64,000 nucleotides of DNA, taken from positions 1,054,001-1,118,000 of the forward strand of contig CAVRNQ010000007.1 of assembly GCA_963722555.1 (NCBI GenBank). Reading direction: 5' to 3'. Under the pieces are notes generated by a model. The model ran no database searches and was not told the DNA's origin. It was given only the letters and a program-made list of their open reading frames with translations. The translations under genes and the position numbers were made by a program. Shown here piece by piece: positions 26,110 to 34,310 of this stretch (its first letter is position 1; each line of letters begins with the position of its first letter). The DNA comes from Bog-366 sp963722555 (GTDB taxonomy: Bacteria; Acidobacteriota; Terriglobia; UBA7540).

Positions 26110-26781
26110 TCAGTCCTGGCTCAACAATCTGTGATGTGCGGCGAAGACCGCGAGCTCCAGGCGCCCGGAAACCCCGAGCTTGTCGAAGATATTCGTAAGG
26201 TGATGCTTCACAGTTTGCTCGCTGAGGGACAACTTTTTCGCAATGCCCTTGTTGCTGCCGCCGACTGTGACAGCCGCGACAATCTCCAACTCACGGGACG
26301 TAATTCCGAAGTTGTTGGCATTGAGTTGTGACCCCGGATGAGGCGTGAGGGTTCGCAACGCGTGCACGATCCCGTCCACGCTATCCCGCCCTACCCAATA
26401 CTGACCGGCCATCACACTTCGCATGCAGCGGATCAGGACCTCGACAGGCGACTCCTTGGAAACTATACCGCGCACACCCAGTTGCAGGAGTTCGAGGATC
26501 TGCCCCTTGTCATTTATCGCGCTCAACAGGATGGTGCGGACCGAGGACAATGATGCCAGACTCGTCACTACCTCTCTGTTGGCGCAAGGAGCGATGGCGA
26601 GGTCCAGGAGAATGATGTCAGGTTTGAGCTTCCTTGCGATCTGCAGGGCTTCTCCACCACCACAGTCCCGTCCGACGGGTTCAAATCCGGCTTTGGCCTC
26701 AAGCACCTGGCGCAAGCCATCCCGGAATATCGGATGGTCACTTGCGATCAGAACATGGATGCGACCGTTGTTATTTGCCAT
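26110..26781 (-). CDS. LuxR/NarL-type response regulator
   Basis: A 223-residue regulator. The receiver domain starts RIHVLIASDHPIFRDGL, has the phosphoacceptor Asp60 in DIILLDLAIAP and Lys109 in GIVSKESP, so phosphotransfer looks possible, although the first acidic residue of the usual D-D pair is serine. The C-terminal helix-turn-helix of LuxR type reads FGITSRELEIVAAVTVGG and SLSEQTVKHHLTNIFDKLG. It resembles the regulator immediately downstream and may be a duplicate. No histidine kinase is in the window. Likely target, from position only, is the exosortase/polysaccharide block. Confidence 0.85.
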   Translation of the reverse strand: MANNNGRIHVLIASDHPIFRDGLRQVLEAKAGFEPVGRDCGGGEALQIARKLKPDIILLDLAIAPCANREVVTSLASLSSVRTILLSAINDKGQILELLQLGVRGIVSKESPVEVLIRCMRSVMAGQYWVGRDSVDGIVHALRTLTPHPGSQLNANNFGITSRELEIVAAVTVGGSNKGIAKKLSLSEQTVKHHLTNIFDKLGVSGRLELAVFAAHHRLLSQD

Positions 26782-27349
26782 ACCTATGCTCGTAATGCCG
26801 GCTCCCTCGCCTGTCGCTGAAGCAACTCGCGGGACACTATCAGCCTTTGGTTGTATGTCTTGTCAACGAGAACCCTTTCACCCCTGTCAAAACCTATGGT
26901 GGGGAACGACTGTGGCTTGCACACCTGGGTCCGTCGGGCGAGGGTCATGCGTCACGCCCTGGCCGATCCGGTTGCTGCACCCCTAGAAGTTAGCCTACAG
27001 CTCCGCCTTGTGAGTCACATTCCCGTGACCCGCCTGATGCTTCCTGACACCACTCTGTTCGGTCAGACTGTTCGCCAATGCTCTCGGAACCTGCCGGACC
27101 TTTCATTACAAGGCCCCGTAGTGAGAGGCTCTGGTTTTCCGGGGCGGTTACCAGGATGTCGAGCCGAGGGCATCTCACCGCCCTTGGATTCTCCCCCCCA
27201 TCGCCCACCGCTCGACACCGCCGCGGTATGGTTAGCTGATCGGGCGACACTGCCGTGTGCAATGGCCTGCTGCTTCTACTCGGGAGGACAGGCACACAAG
27301 ACGGTGGCCGTAAGCACTTCCCCTAGCCGCAGGAATAGCCCTTTCTCGG
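26782..27349. other. Gene-free interval
   Basis: About 570 bases between the response regulator and the PilZ gene. Open frames exist on both strands but none gives a recognisable protein or a good ribosome site. No repeat of the dispersed families was spotted. The promoter of the regulator is expected at its right-hand part next to 26781. Confidence 0.4.
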
Positions 27350-27679
27350 TTAACAAGAACCTCCCCCTCCACGCAGCACAATCCGTTTTTCGAGAGCCAC
27401 TGCAAAACCTGCGAGATTCGCGCCCCGTGCTGGCTCCGCGCGTACCACCCGCCCTCGTGCGTGGAGCCCCCCGGGCAGAGCTCCCTTGTTTGCCGGAAGA
27501 AGGGCCTGGAACTTGAGATCAGCGCCTGAAGGCGGAAGGTCGGTGGCAAAGATAAACGCTCCTCCAACACTCAGGTCTCTCGTGAGGCCCATGTGCTGTT
27601 GCCAAATTCCCTGTCCGTCCTTCCAAAGGAATATCACGGGAACTCCGAGTCGATAACGATTGTGTTCTCGAGGCTGCAC
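27350..27679 (-). CDS. PilZ domain protein
   Basis: A 109-residue single-domain protein. It starts REHNRYRLGVPVIFLW, giving the R-x-x-x-R c-di-GMP motif, and continues LTRDLSVGGAFIFA, the D/N-x-S-x-x-G motif, with the remaining strands of the small barrel following. Start codon is GTG at 27679 with AAGGAGAGGGG upstream. PilZ proteins bind cyclic di-GMP and commonly control exopolysaccharide synthesis, motility or adhesion. Its place at the head of the minus-strand polysaccharide block supports such a role here (inference). The last residues (LRGGGGSC) are low-complexity. Confidence 0.8.
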   Translation of the reverse strand: MQPREHNRYRLGVPVIFLWKDGQGIWQQHMGLTRDLSVGGAFIFATDLPPSGADLKFQALLPANKGALPGGLHARGRVVRAEPARGANLAGFAVALEKRIVLRGGGGSC

Positions 27680-28099
27680 GATGGCCCCTCTCCTTATTTG
27701 CGGGTTGTTTTATTGGCTCCCATGTCACGCCGCCGCAAGCCGATCAGCACCGGGATGTCATCTATCGTGCTGGCAAGTTATTTGCCGGCTCCGATGTAAC
27801 CCCTCCCGAAGCCGGTCATCGGATGAAATGACTCGTCGAGTTTACGCGTGCAACAAGGATTCCGCAAGAAGCGAAGAAGCTCCCCGCTAGTAGGACTATA
27901 GTGCGATTTGGCCAAGTGAGATGTCTGCTTCCAGGGGACGAGATTCAGGCTTGGTGAATTAGTCCTATGCGGGACCAAGATTCGCCTCACGCAGTCCGGC
28001 TGGAGTGTCCGGCGGGGCATTATCACAGTTGGCAATAGACGCCTAAGCCGTCCCACTTCCCCTTTTCTTTAACGAGGTGTATGATTTTGAGGAGGCGTA
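27680..28099. promoter_or_regulatory. Divergent intergenic region (PilZ gene / LuxR-type gene)
   Basis: About 420 bases separate the minus-strand PilZ gene from the plus-strand regulator, so both promoters should lie here. A GGAGG at 28091-28095 serves the plus-strand gene. No clear -35/-10 pair or inverted operator was picked out by eye. Confidence 0.4.
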
Positions 28100-28807
28100 T
28101 TGACATTAGCGTCCTCCGCCAACTCAAAGGGGGGGTGTCACATCCCCGTGCCTATAACGATAGTTGTCGCCCAACGCAGCCCGATGGCCGCCCAAGTACT
28201 ATGTTGTGCGCTGAGAGGGCAGCGCAAACACTTCGCTGTTGTGGGCTGCGTACACACACCAGAAGAGCTTCTTAAGCAAGTATCTGAGCATCACCCCGAC
28301 ATAGCTGTGATTAGCTCAATCCTGCGAGGCGATCCCGACGGGGGTCTCAAGGTTGTCCGAAAGCTGCGCGTTTCTGGCACAACTACGCGTCCCATCGTGC
28401 TACTGGATTCCTCTGACTCGAAGCAGGTGTTCGACGCCTTCTCCGCAGGTGCCAAAGGTGTCGTTTCTCAGGCCGACTCGTTCGAGGCATTGTGTAAATG
28501 TATTCGGTGTGTACACGCCGGGCAGATCTGGGCTGACAGCACTCAGCTCCAGGGGATTTTCGAAACCCTGGTGGAGAGGGAACCGGCGCGCATAGTCAGC
28601 GCTAAAGGTATCCCGCTGCTTACCAAGCGGGAGGAGCAAATCGCGCACATGGTCGCCGAGGGCCTGCCCAATCACGAGATTTCCGCGAAGCTCGGCGTGA
28701 GCTTGCACACAGTCAAGAACCACTTGTATCGGATCTATGGGAAGCTTGGTATATCAAATCGTGTCGAGTTGGTTCTTTACGCCCTCAGCAGCGGGGATGG
28801 GTCGTGA
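28100..28807 (+). CDS. LuxR-type regulator with fully degenerate receiver
   Basis: A 235-residue protein. The C-terminal DNA-binding domain is canonical (PLLTKREEQIAHMVAEG, then SLHTVKNHLYRIYGKLGISN). The N-terminal domain keeps the receiver outline (PITIVVAQRSPM ... PDIAVISSILRGDPDGG ... AGAKGVVSQADSFEALCKCI), but the acidic pair is missing (A-Q-R-S), the phosphoacceptor position is Ser72 and the conserved lysine is Gln124. It is thus unlikely to be phosphorylated. Start: TTG at 28100 preceded by GGAGG; GTG at 28148 is an alternative that would trim 16 residues. It is divergent from the PilZ gene and probably regulates nearby surface genes. Confidence 0.82.
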   Translation: MTLASSANSKGGCHIPVPITIVVAQRSPMAAQVLCCALRGQRKHFAVVGCVHTPEELLKQVSEHHPDIAVISSILRGDPDGGLKVVRKLRVSGTTTRPIVLLDSSDSKQVFDAFSAGAKGVVSQADSFEALCKCIRCVHAGQIWADSTQLQGIFETLVEREPARIVSAKGIPLLTKREEQIAHMVAEGLPNHEISAKLGVSLHTVKNHLYRIYGKLGISNRVELVLYALSSGDGS

Positions 28808-28930
28808 GGGTCAAGCATCACAACTCGGTGAGATTGCCCCTCGCCAAAATTGCAGCGCACGCAGTTTCAGAAACCTAGGAGTGAGCTCTTAACATCGTTA
28901 AGTGCCACTCAGTGTACTGCACGATCTTTA

Positions 28931-29242
28931 CGGATCGGAATAATTGCGGAGCACAACGGTAGACAAATCTATCGATCCCAGTTCCTTCCCGGGATTTTCC
29001 CGAAAAGCCTTTCAAGTCTAAGAAGGTGGCTTCCGGCGCTTGGGCATCAGCCGAGAAACGGTGCGCTTCGAGATGTCGATTCCCAGCTTCCGCAGTTCAC
29101 CGTGAATCGGCGGGGCATCCCGCAGGGGATGGGCTTGCGTCATTTTGCCTATCAATGCCCTGATCTCGGAACTCACCTCGGGCCCGGCACTCCTGTGTGT
29201 CGCCATAAATGCGTCCCACGGAAATTGACCCCGGCTCCTCAA
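28931..29242 (-). pseudogene. Remnant of an integrase-core transposase
   Basis: The minus strand encodes EIRALIGKMTQAHPLRDAPP, then IHGELRKLGIDISKRTVSRL and MPKRRKPPS, matching the region before the DDE core of a common integrase-type transposase family (RRMSRENPLWGAPRIHGELL...RRRKPPSQTW). Where QTW is expected the sequence reads TAG-ACT-TGA, that is stop-Thr-stop, each a single base away from Gln and Trp. Past the stops the frame continues KAFRENPGKELGSIDLSTV, again matching the start of the catalytic domain. The rest of the element is missing. No terminal inverted repeats could be identified. Confidence 0.65.
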
Positions 29243-29639
29243 CGCAAGTGGAAGTACAGGACTTCAGTCCGGTGGATTCACTCTGCTACGGGCGTGGAAT
29301 CCTTGCTCTGGAATTCCACAACTCTGTGGGAAGACTGCGCGCTGTCTTGCCTCACATCTCCCACGCCGAGCCAGTGTCCACACAGGAGAGCTGGAGGGGG
29401 TTCAGACTATAGTAGAAATGGCTTCGCTCCGTAACTCTTTCAGGCTGCACCGCGCCACGTGTACCGATGGTGGAGCCCACCGACACGGGGCATTGCCACA
29501 AGTCTGGAAGGATTCTGCTTTCCTTCCCTCCACAGGCCGCTTCTCGGGGGTGTCTTTCCCCAGCCCATCGTGGGTGCGGGGATCCTGATTGACGAACCCC
29601 GTGCCGGTGAGTCAAGCTTTCAGTCAGCCGGGGGTCCAG

Positions 29640-29785
29640 TCCTTATTTTGCCGGTGATGAAGGACGTGAAGCGCGAAGCTGAGGAGCGCAAGATCGAACT
29701 GTTCGTGCTTCCTACTGCCCAAGCCATCGAGGCGCTCAACGAGGACATCGATGACACGAACGCGATCCTACACATCACCTGCTAG
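29640..29785 (+). pseudogene. C-terminal remnant of an Mth938-like domain protein
   Basis: The frame ending at 29785 encodes LPVMKDVKREAEERKIELFV, then LPTAQAIEALNEDIDDTNAI and LHITC and stops. This resembles the C-terminal half of Mth938/DUF498-type proteins (VKREAERR.IEL.VLPT..AIE.L....TNA.LH.TC). The N-terminal half that should precede it is not recognisable upstream. It is therefore probably a decayed or truncated gene. Function of the parent family is unclear. The match is from memory of the family pattern, without alignment. Confidence 0.5.
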
Positions 29786-29803
29786 GTCGCGCTGGGAAGA
29801 TGC

Positions 29804-30136
29804 GTGGACTACCGTGCGCAGGGCACGGCCTCACGTCAAGCACTGGAGAAACTACGAAACCTCGGGTTATCAGCACTGGAAAGGGCTTCGGGCCCGGAGA
29901 ACAAATGGCCTACGGAGGATCGTTTTTGGGAAATCGACCAGGTGGCGAAGGAAATCCGTTTCGCACGAGAGTTCGGGGGAGTGTTCACTGCGAACAGTCG
30001 GGAATTCAACGAGCTCACCGAGATCCTTTTTTTGGAGGGGTTCCTCCGCCGCCGGACACAGCCAACTCCATCGGCTGTCTTACACCCGAAAGCAACGCCC
30101 AAAGCAAGATACAAGGGCAGACCTCCGTCTTCTTGA
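29804..30136 (+). CDS. Hypothetical protein, C-terminus in a repeat (doubtful)
   Basis: A 110-codon frame with a GTG start. The middle part (WPTEDRFWEIDQVAKEIRFA, then REFGGVFTANSREFNELTEI) has a normal amino-acid composition and predicted helices, but no family was recognised. The last residues (GRPPSS) are encoded by a dispersed hairpin repeat that begins at 30117, so the natural end has been replaced or the frame is fortuitous. No strong ribosome site is seen. Kept as a low-confidence call because it lies among gene remnants. Confidence 0.25.
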   Translation: MDYRAQGTASRQALEKLRNLGLSALERASGPENKWPTEDRFWEIDQVAKEIRFAREFGGVFTANSREFNELTEILFLEGFLRRRTQPTPSAVLHPKATPKARYKGRPPSS

Positions 30137-30195
30137 TTCTGCGGTTCTTGGACGGAGCAAGCGCGGACCTTCAAGACAGGTCCGCGCAATTTGCT
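30117..30195 (+). repeat. Paired-hairpin dispersed repeat, family 1
   Basis: Reads GCAGACCTCCGTCTTCTTGA, then TTCTGCGGTTCTTGGACGGA, then the second hairpin GCGGACCTTCAAGACAGGTC followed by CGCGC. The second hairpin has perfect arms (GCGGACCT / AGGTCCGC); the first is weaker in this copy. Closely related copies lie at 32291, 34035 and 34784 in the same orientation. Confidence 0.75.
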
Positions 30196-30253
30196 ACGGC
30201 CCACAGAGTGTTTGGAACGCGTAGCCTCAAGGGGCCACCAATCTGCCGTGGCC

Positions 30254-30865
30254 TCACTCATTACTTCTCAGAATGGCGTACGGGATAAGGATCGCCAAGG
30301 CCACGCCAACGCAGACTGCGATGACAATCGCATATTGGGCAGTCTTGCTGAGGTTCGGCCCCATCTGCTGCACGCCGTCGTAAGCGATCTGGATCGGTGC
30401 AGTCGTGTGGTCGGGCAGCACGGTGAAGCTCTCAGCCGCGATCGCCACGATATTGCCGTGGTACTCCTTCGCTTCCGACGTCTTCACCATGATGTGGTGG
30501 CCCACACCCAGTTCCGCGACCACGCGCCTTACCTCAACGGAATCCGGCTGGCCCGTCGCCTTGTAGGTGTTCTTCGCCAGATTCAGTTGCGTGACTTCGT
30601 CGTAGGGAACCCGTGTTGGCGAGCCGGCTTTGGCCGCAGCCAGCAGGAATCCACCGTCCTCGATGGACTGAATGGATCCTTTGAACTTCTTGCCGGTGGT
30701 AAGTTCCACTTTCACTTTCGCTCCCACTCCGAATTGATCCACTCGCTGCCGGGTCAGGCTCGGATTGGGTACGGTGGTGTCAGCCGACCAAGCTGCATCG
30801 GCCAACGACAACTGCAGCAGACAAATAACCAGCCCTATGACCGTATGCTTCCTCCAGCTATTCAT
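30254..30865 (-). CDS. Exported protein with Sm/SH3-like barrel and C-terminal membrane anchor
   Basis: A 203-residue protein from the ATG at 30865, chosen because GGGAGG lies just upstream (GGGAGGAAAACATG). It has a signal peptide (KHTVIGLVICLLQLSLADAA), then a first barrel-like unit VGAKVKVELTTGKKFKGSI with VPYDEVTQLNLAK, a second similar unit VGHHIMVKTSEAKEYHGNI with IAYDGVQQM, and a C-terminal helix AQYAIVIAVCVGVALAILIP. The paired 'V-x-V-x-L-x-x-G-x-x-x-x-G-x-I' units look like Sm/SH3-type five-stranded barrels. Related single-barrel proteins are at 31010 and 34311. Family and function were not recognised; an envelope location is implied. Confidence 0.7.
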   Translation of the reverse strand: MNSWRKHTVIGLVICLLQLSLADAAWSADTTVPNPSLTRQRVDQFGVGAKVKVELTTGKKFKGSIQSIEDGGFLLAAAKAGSPTRVPYDEVTQLNLAKNTYKATGQPDSVEVRRVVAELGVGHHIMVKTSEAKEYHGNIVAIAAESFTVLPDHTTAPIQIAYDGVQQMGPNLSKTAQYAIVIAVCVGVALAILIPYAILRSNE

Positions 30866-31009
30866 GTTTTCCTCCCTTGTCAGGTTATGGAAACCCACAG
30901 TATCTGCTTCGAGTTGTGCGGTGCGCTATCACACAAAGCTTACGGCGCCGGTTTCGTGCCACCCCTGGCGGCAGGCTTCGGCCTGGAACCCGGCCTGAGC
31001 CACCGGCGG

Positions 31010-31489
31010 TCACCGCGCGCGGTAGACGTCGTGCCAGCCGCCCGTGGGCAACACGGCTCCCAGGCCGGTTCCCACTGCCGCACCCACAAACCCTGCCAAC
31101 GTGGCACTCTCAGCATTGGTGCAAGATCCCTGCGCACATTTCCCTTGACCCAGTTCAGGGGAAGCAACGCCGACAATGACCCCGGCGCCGGCGCCGACCG
31201 CGAGGCCGATGAGCGCGTTCCGGCCGCGATGGCTCTTGCCTTGCGAGGAGACCCGGAGAATATTTTGCCGCGCGACCGTCTGTTCACCTCCGCCCGTGCG
31301 GATCACCAAACCCTCATCACTCACCGAACCCATTTGCCCGGTGTAGGATTTGGCGTCGTTCAGCACGACGCGGATTTGCTGGCCGGGCTCGAGTTGCTTG
31401 AGGTTGTCCCAGGAATCCTGTGCGGATTGGGCCATTCCGAATACGGGAACCAAAATGAGAAATAGCAAGACGCGCTTTATTCTTCTCAT
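31010..31489 (-). CDS. Exported Sm-like domain protein with glycine-zipper tail
   Basis: A 159-residue protein. The ATG at 31489 is preceded by GGAGGT at four bases' spacing; a frame extending upstream to 31726 runs through a conserved leader and was rejected. Signal peptide: RVLLFLILVPVFGMAQ. Then one barrel unit, LEPGQQIRVVLNDAKSYTGQ followed by MGSVSDEGLVIRTGGG and ILRVSS. The tail is small-residue rich (ALIGLAVGAGAGVIVGVASP and AGFVGAAVGTGLGAVLP), as in glycine-zipper membrane segments. Its upstream leader (31487-31672) is repeated before the related gene at 34311. Function unknown; probably an outer-membrane or periplasmic protein. Confidence 0.72.
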   Translation of the reverse strand: MRRIKRVLLFLILVPVFGMAQSAQDSWDNLKQLEPGQQIRVVLNDAKSYTGQMGSVSDEGLVIRTGGGEQTVARQNILRVSSQGKSHRGRNALIGLAVGAGAGVIVGVASPELGQGKCAQGSCTNAESATLAGFVGAAVGTGLGAVLPTGGWHDVYRAR

Positions 31490-31672
31490 GACTACCTCCG
31501 ACAGGTGTGAGCTTTGGACTACCGCGCTTCTGCTGGTTACCCGGCACGCTGGATTCCAAACGAGGTTCCTGGTTAACTCCTTCAAAAACCCCGAAGTCTG
31601 CTCTGCCGCCTTGGGAAAAGGAGGCTGCGAGGGAGCAAGAATCCGCTGACACTGAAGGCCTGCGCTGGCACT
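31487..31672 (-). repeat. Duplicated 186-bp leader, copy 1
   Basis: This stretch aligns without gaps to 34866-35051 with about 21 mismatches by hand count (near 89% identity). It ends at the start codon of the Sm-like gene and includes the GGAGGTAGTC ribosome site. Mismatches do not concentrate in any codon position, so it looks like an untranslated leader or promoter region more than a coding sequence, although one frame is open in both copies. Confidence 0.8.
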
Positions 31673-31700
31673 TCGGCCACGCGTCCCTGCCAACCCGCCT

Positions 31701-32213
31701 TCAGCTCGTGCCGAAGACCACACCAACCCGAAAGCCGACCATGTGCACGGCCTCTCCGGACTCGACGGACCAAATGTGATCGCGGAACTCGAAGCGCAGG
31801 CCGATACGGCGGCGCAGCCAGTAATTCATTCCGCCACCGTAGTGAATCGCGAATGCCCCGCCTTTCCCGGTCAACAGAGAGAGGCCGCCGTCCACGAAAG
31901 GATCGAATTTGCGTTTCGAACCCCTGGGGATGAAATGAAAAGCGGGCGTTACCGATGCCAGGCCCGTCGTAACCGCGTACTGGTTGGTTACGGGCTTGAG
32001 CACGCCGATTTCACCGCCCAGGGCGAAGCGGTCGGTGAGGCGGCCCTCGCCTCCTCCTCCCACATGGACGAAGTCCCCGTTCCAGCGCGTGTAGGCGCTC
32101 TTGGGCACGACCACCGGCCCGCCAAACACGTACACATAGCCGCTCGACATCTGGGCAGAGGCCGGCAAAGAAGCCAGTAACATGATAAGCATTCCAAGGA
32201 TTACCTTGACCAT
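31701..32213 (-). CDS. Outer-membrane beta-barrel protein
   Basis: A 170-residue exported protein from the ATG at 32213, preceded by GGGGGAGGCG. It has a signal peptide (KVILGMLIMLLASLPASAQ) and then alternating polar/hydrophobic strands typical of small outer-membrane barrels: SGYVYVFGGPVVVP, GDFVHVGGGGEGRLTDRFAL, GGEIGVLKP, ASVTPAFHFIP, FDPFVDGGLSLL, MNYWLRRRIGLRFEFRDHIW, and ends GFRVGVVFGTS (hydrophobic, though lacking a terminal aromatic residue). It resembles OmpA/OmpW-like eight-stranded porin-family proteins. It sits between the duplicated leader and the hairpin repeats, in the accessory island. Confidence 0.75.
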   Translation of the reverse strand: MVKVILGMLIMLLASLPASAQMSSGYVYVFGGPVVVPKSAYTRWNGDFVHVGGGGEGRLTDRFALGGEIGVLKPVTNQYAVTTGLASVTPAFHFIPRGSKRKFDPFVDGGLSLLTGKGGAFAIHYGGGMNYWLRRRIGLRFEFRDHIWSVESGEAVHMVGFRVGVVFGTS

Positions 32214-32290
32214 CGCCTCCCCCTTTCTGGTCGTCTTGTTGCTCACCCGTGCGCAAACCCTTCAGGACCCGCAACCATATAGCGGGCAGC

Positions 32291-32370
32291 GCAGGCCTCC
32301 GTCTTCTTGAGGTCTGTGGTTCTTGGGCGGAGAAGCCGCAGACCTTCAAAACGTGTCCGCGCTACTTGCT
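32291..32370 (+). repeat. Paired-hairpin dispersed repeat, family 1
   Basis: Same layout as the copies at 30117, 34035 and 34784: first hairpin around AGGCCTCCGTCTTCTTGAGG, linker TTCTTGGGCGGAGAAGCCGC, second hairpin CAGACCTTCAAAACGTGTCC and GCGCTACTT end. The arms are slightly mismatched here. Confidence 0.75.
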
Positions 32371-32425
32371 CTGCATTGCAATATCGTAATTCCTTGTTTT
32401 CTTGGCAAACATTTTTCGTCGTGTG

Positions 32426-32526
32426 TGTAGGGCCCGCCCCTTGGGGCGGCCTAGGCCGGGGCCAGCCCCGGCCCTACAAGACCGCGCGTCATGTTTGGTT
32501 GCGGCCAGAGGCCGCGCTGCGCTACC
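32426..32526 (+). repeat. GTAGGGCC paired-hairpin repeat, family 3, copy 1
   Basis: Begins TGTAGGGCCCGCCCC with TTGGGGCGGCC closing the first hairpin. The second hairpin (454-473 within this kb) is a perfect 9-base stem, GGCCGGGGC / GCCCCGGCC. A third short palindrome GCGGCC/GGCCGC follows, and the element ends GCGCTACC. The copy at 35187 has the same layout with paired changes in the stems. Confidence 0.8.
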
Positions 32527-32578
32527 CGCTTCTACGAAGGGGCAAGGTGCGCCTTGCCCCGGGTGTCAGTCGGCGCGG

Positions 32579-33988
32579 TTATTGGTGCATTGCCCGCTTC
32601 CGCAGCGACTGATAGAGGTTCTTGGGCGGTATTCTATTTCGCATCGTGCGTTCCGTCGGCATGTAGTGCGACCGACGCGGCCCACCAGGAGGTTCTACGT
32701 TAGGGCAGCCCGAAGACGGCCGGAGCAGGTCGCTGAGCACCAGAGAAGTGTGGTCGCACGCCAGCGCTCCGCCCATAATAATTCCTGTCCCCAAGTCCGC
32801 CACAGATTGGTGGAGCACCCGCAATCCTGGACCGAGGTTGCTGCTAATCGTGGTATCCGAAAGGTCAAGACTGGAATTCTCGTCGGCAAAGATTCCAGCG
32901 CCCATGTTGCTTGTGACTTCGGCTCCGCCTCCCACTATGGCTTCGGACGTGCCATCAACTCGAATGCCCGCCGATGCTGGCCCGCCGGACCCATTGTGGC
33001 GGATCTTGTTGTGGCCGATGATCTTGGCCTGGCTATGATTCGAAATGTCTATGCCGACGTCCGTATGCCCCTCCACCGTCTGCACGGAATCCCCAAATGG
33101 GTGGAAGCTTACCTGACTGCCCATGGTTATCAGTACCCCATAGGGGCCGTTGTTCTGAATGGTGTTCCCGCCCCCCCAGAACGATATTTCTGCATCCTCG
33201 AAGAGGTACGCCCCGCCATTGTTGCCCTGGATCAAGACCCCATTTCCTTGAACACCGCCAAAGGACGCCTGCGCTCCTCCACTCATATAGACACCCAGGC
33301 CGCCGTTATTTTCGATTGTGGCCCCGCCCCAGAAATTGACTGCCGACCGACTATCCACATTGATCCCCCCGCCTGCATTGTTGCTTATGTCGGGCAGTCT
33401 GTTGGGATCTGTAGCCTGACCAACAACATTCGAGTTTTCCATAACATAGAGGCCAAAATCGCCGTTGTTTTTGAGAGTATCTGAGTAGAGTGCCAATTGC
33501 GAACTGCCCTCAATGTATACACCCTCCCCAACGCTGCCTTCGATGACGCAGCTCTCAATCGTTACAGAAGACAAATTGGTGATGAAAACGTCGAACCAAT
33601 TGTTCGAATTCCCACCCTCGATCACAAGTCCATAGAGGTAAATGCTGCGAGAGCCAGAAATGTTCACAGGGTCCGTTCCTGCAGGCGAGGCGATTGTGGC
33701 AGATTGGCCCGCGAGTGCAGCGATCCCTAGGTTCTCGCGACCCTGGATATTCACGCTCTCGGTGCAGTTTCCTGTTACATCGATCCAGTCCCCATTCGGG
33801 TCGGGTGGGGTCAGCGAACTCAACGCGGTGTTGATGCTGGTAAAAGCCCCCGGCGTGTTCCCCGAACAATCGACGAGAGCATAGTTAGCCAAGGTGAGGC
33901 CGGGCAGCATAATCAGCGCTGCCAGGGCGAGAGTGACAGCGGAAACATGTATTCGTGCAACTTTCTCGCAACTTAAGTTTCCGTGCAT
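32579..33988 (-). CDS. Secreted right-handed parallel beta-helix protein
   Basis: A 469-residue protein from the ATG at 33988, with GGAGG eight bases upstream. Signal peptide: VSAVTLALAALIMLPGLTLA. The rest is a ladder of short repeats with NNGG/NNG turns and hydrophobic strands (GSRSIYLYGLVIEGG, SSVTIESCVIEG, NNGDFGLYVMENSNV, NNGGLGVYMSGG, NNGPYGVLITMGS), the pattern of pectate-lyase-type parallel beta-helix folds (NosD/DUF1565-like). No catalytic residues could be assigned. The basic C-terminal tail (HYMPTERTMRNRIPPK) is unusual. A shorter relative is at 35413. Likely a surface or extracellular glycan-binding or structural protein. Confidence 0.8.
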   Translation of the reverse strand: MHGNLSCEKVARIHVSAVTLALAALIMLPGLTLANYALVDCSGNTPGAFTSINTALSSLTPPDPNGDWIDVTGNCTESVNIQGRENLGIAALAGQSATIASPAGTDPVNISGSRSIYLYGLVIEGGNSNNWFDVFITNLSSVTIESCVIEGSVGEGVYIEGSSQLALYSDTLKNNGDFGLYVMENSNVVGQATDPNRLPDISNNAGGGINVDSRSAVNFWGGATIENNGGLGVYMSGGAQASFGGVQGNGVLIQGNNGGAYLFEDAEISFWGGGNTIQNNGPYGVLITMGSQVSFHPFGDSVQTVEGHTDVGIDISNHSQAKIIGHNKIRHNGSGGPASAGIRVDGTSEAIVGGGAEVTSNMGAGIFADENSSLDLSDTTISSNLGPGLRVLHQSVADLGTGIIMGGALACDHTSLVLSDLLRPSSGCPNVEPPGGPRRSHYMPTERTMRNRIPPKNLYQSLRKRAMHQ

Positions 33989-34034
33989 GATGGTTTCCTC
34001 CTTTTCGTACAATTAGATTGCGCCGTAATTCCGA

Positions 34035-34113
34035 GCGCAGACCTCCCTCTTCTTGAGGTCTGCGGTTCTTGGACGGAGAAGTTGCGGACCTTCCAAACAG
34101 GTCCGCGCTTGCT
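34035..34113 (+). repeat. Paired-hairpin dispersed repeat, family 1
   Basis: The best-formed copy. Hairpin 1 has arms CGCAGACCTC and GAGGTCTGCG; the linker is GTTCTTGGACGGAGAAGTT; hairpin 2 has arms GCGGACCT and AGGTCCGC. It lies just upstream of the beta-helix gene on the minus strand, between it and the Sm-like gene. Confidence 0.78.
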
Positions 34114-34310
34114 TACTTCCTGAAAACCTCATGGGCATGGTCTGCCCCTGAACTGGTAGCGCAACTTCCGCTTTCCGGAGTCGCGCCATTTCAAGATCCC
34201 GCGAGCCGAAAAGCCGCAAGATTGAGAGACGAAACTGGGGTTTCCCGCCGCCGAGCCAGGTCATGATCGCGGTTGGCCTAGAACCGTGTGTCCAAAGGCG
34301 GGACTGCGGC

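Noticed and set aside
26851..27516. A 221-codon plus-strand frame
   Set aside because: Overlaps the PilZ gene in antisense; composition looks random and there is no good ribosome site.
30191..31465. A 424-codon plus-strand frame over two Sm-like genes
   Set aside because: The minus-strand genes have signal peptides and strong ribosome sites; this frame has none and includes a hairpin repeat.
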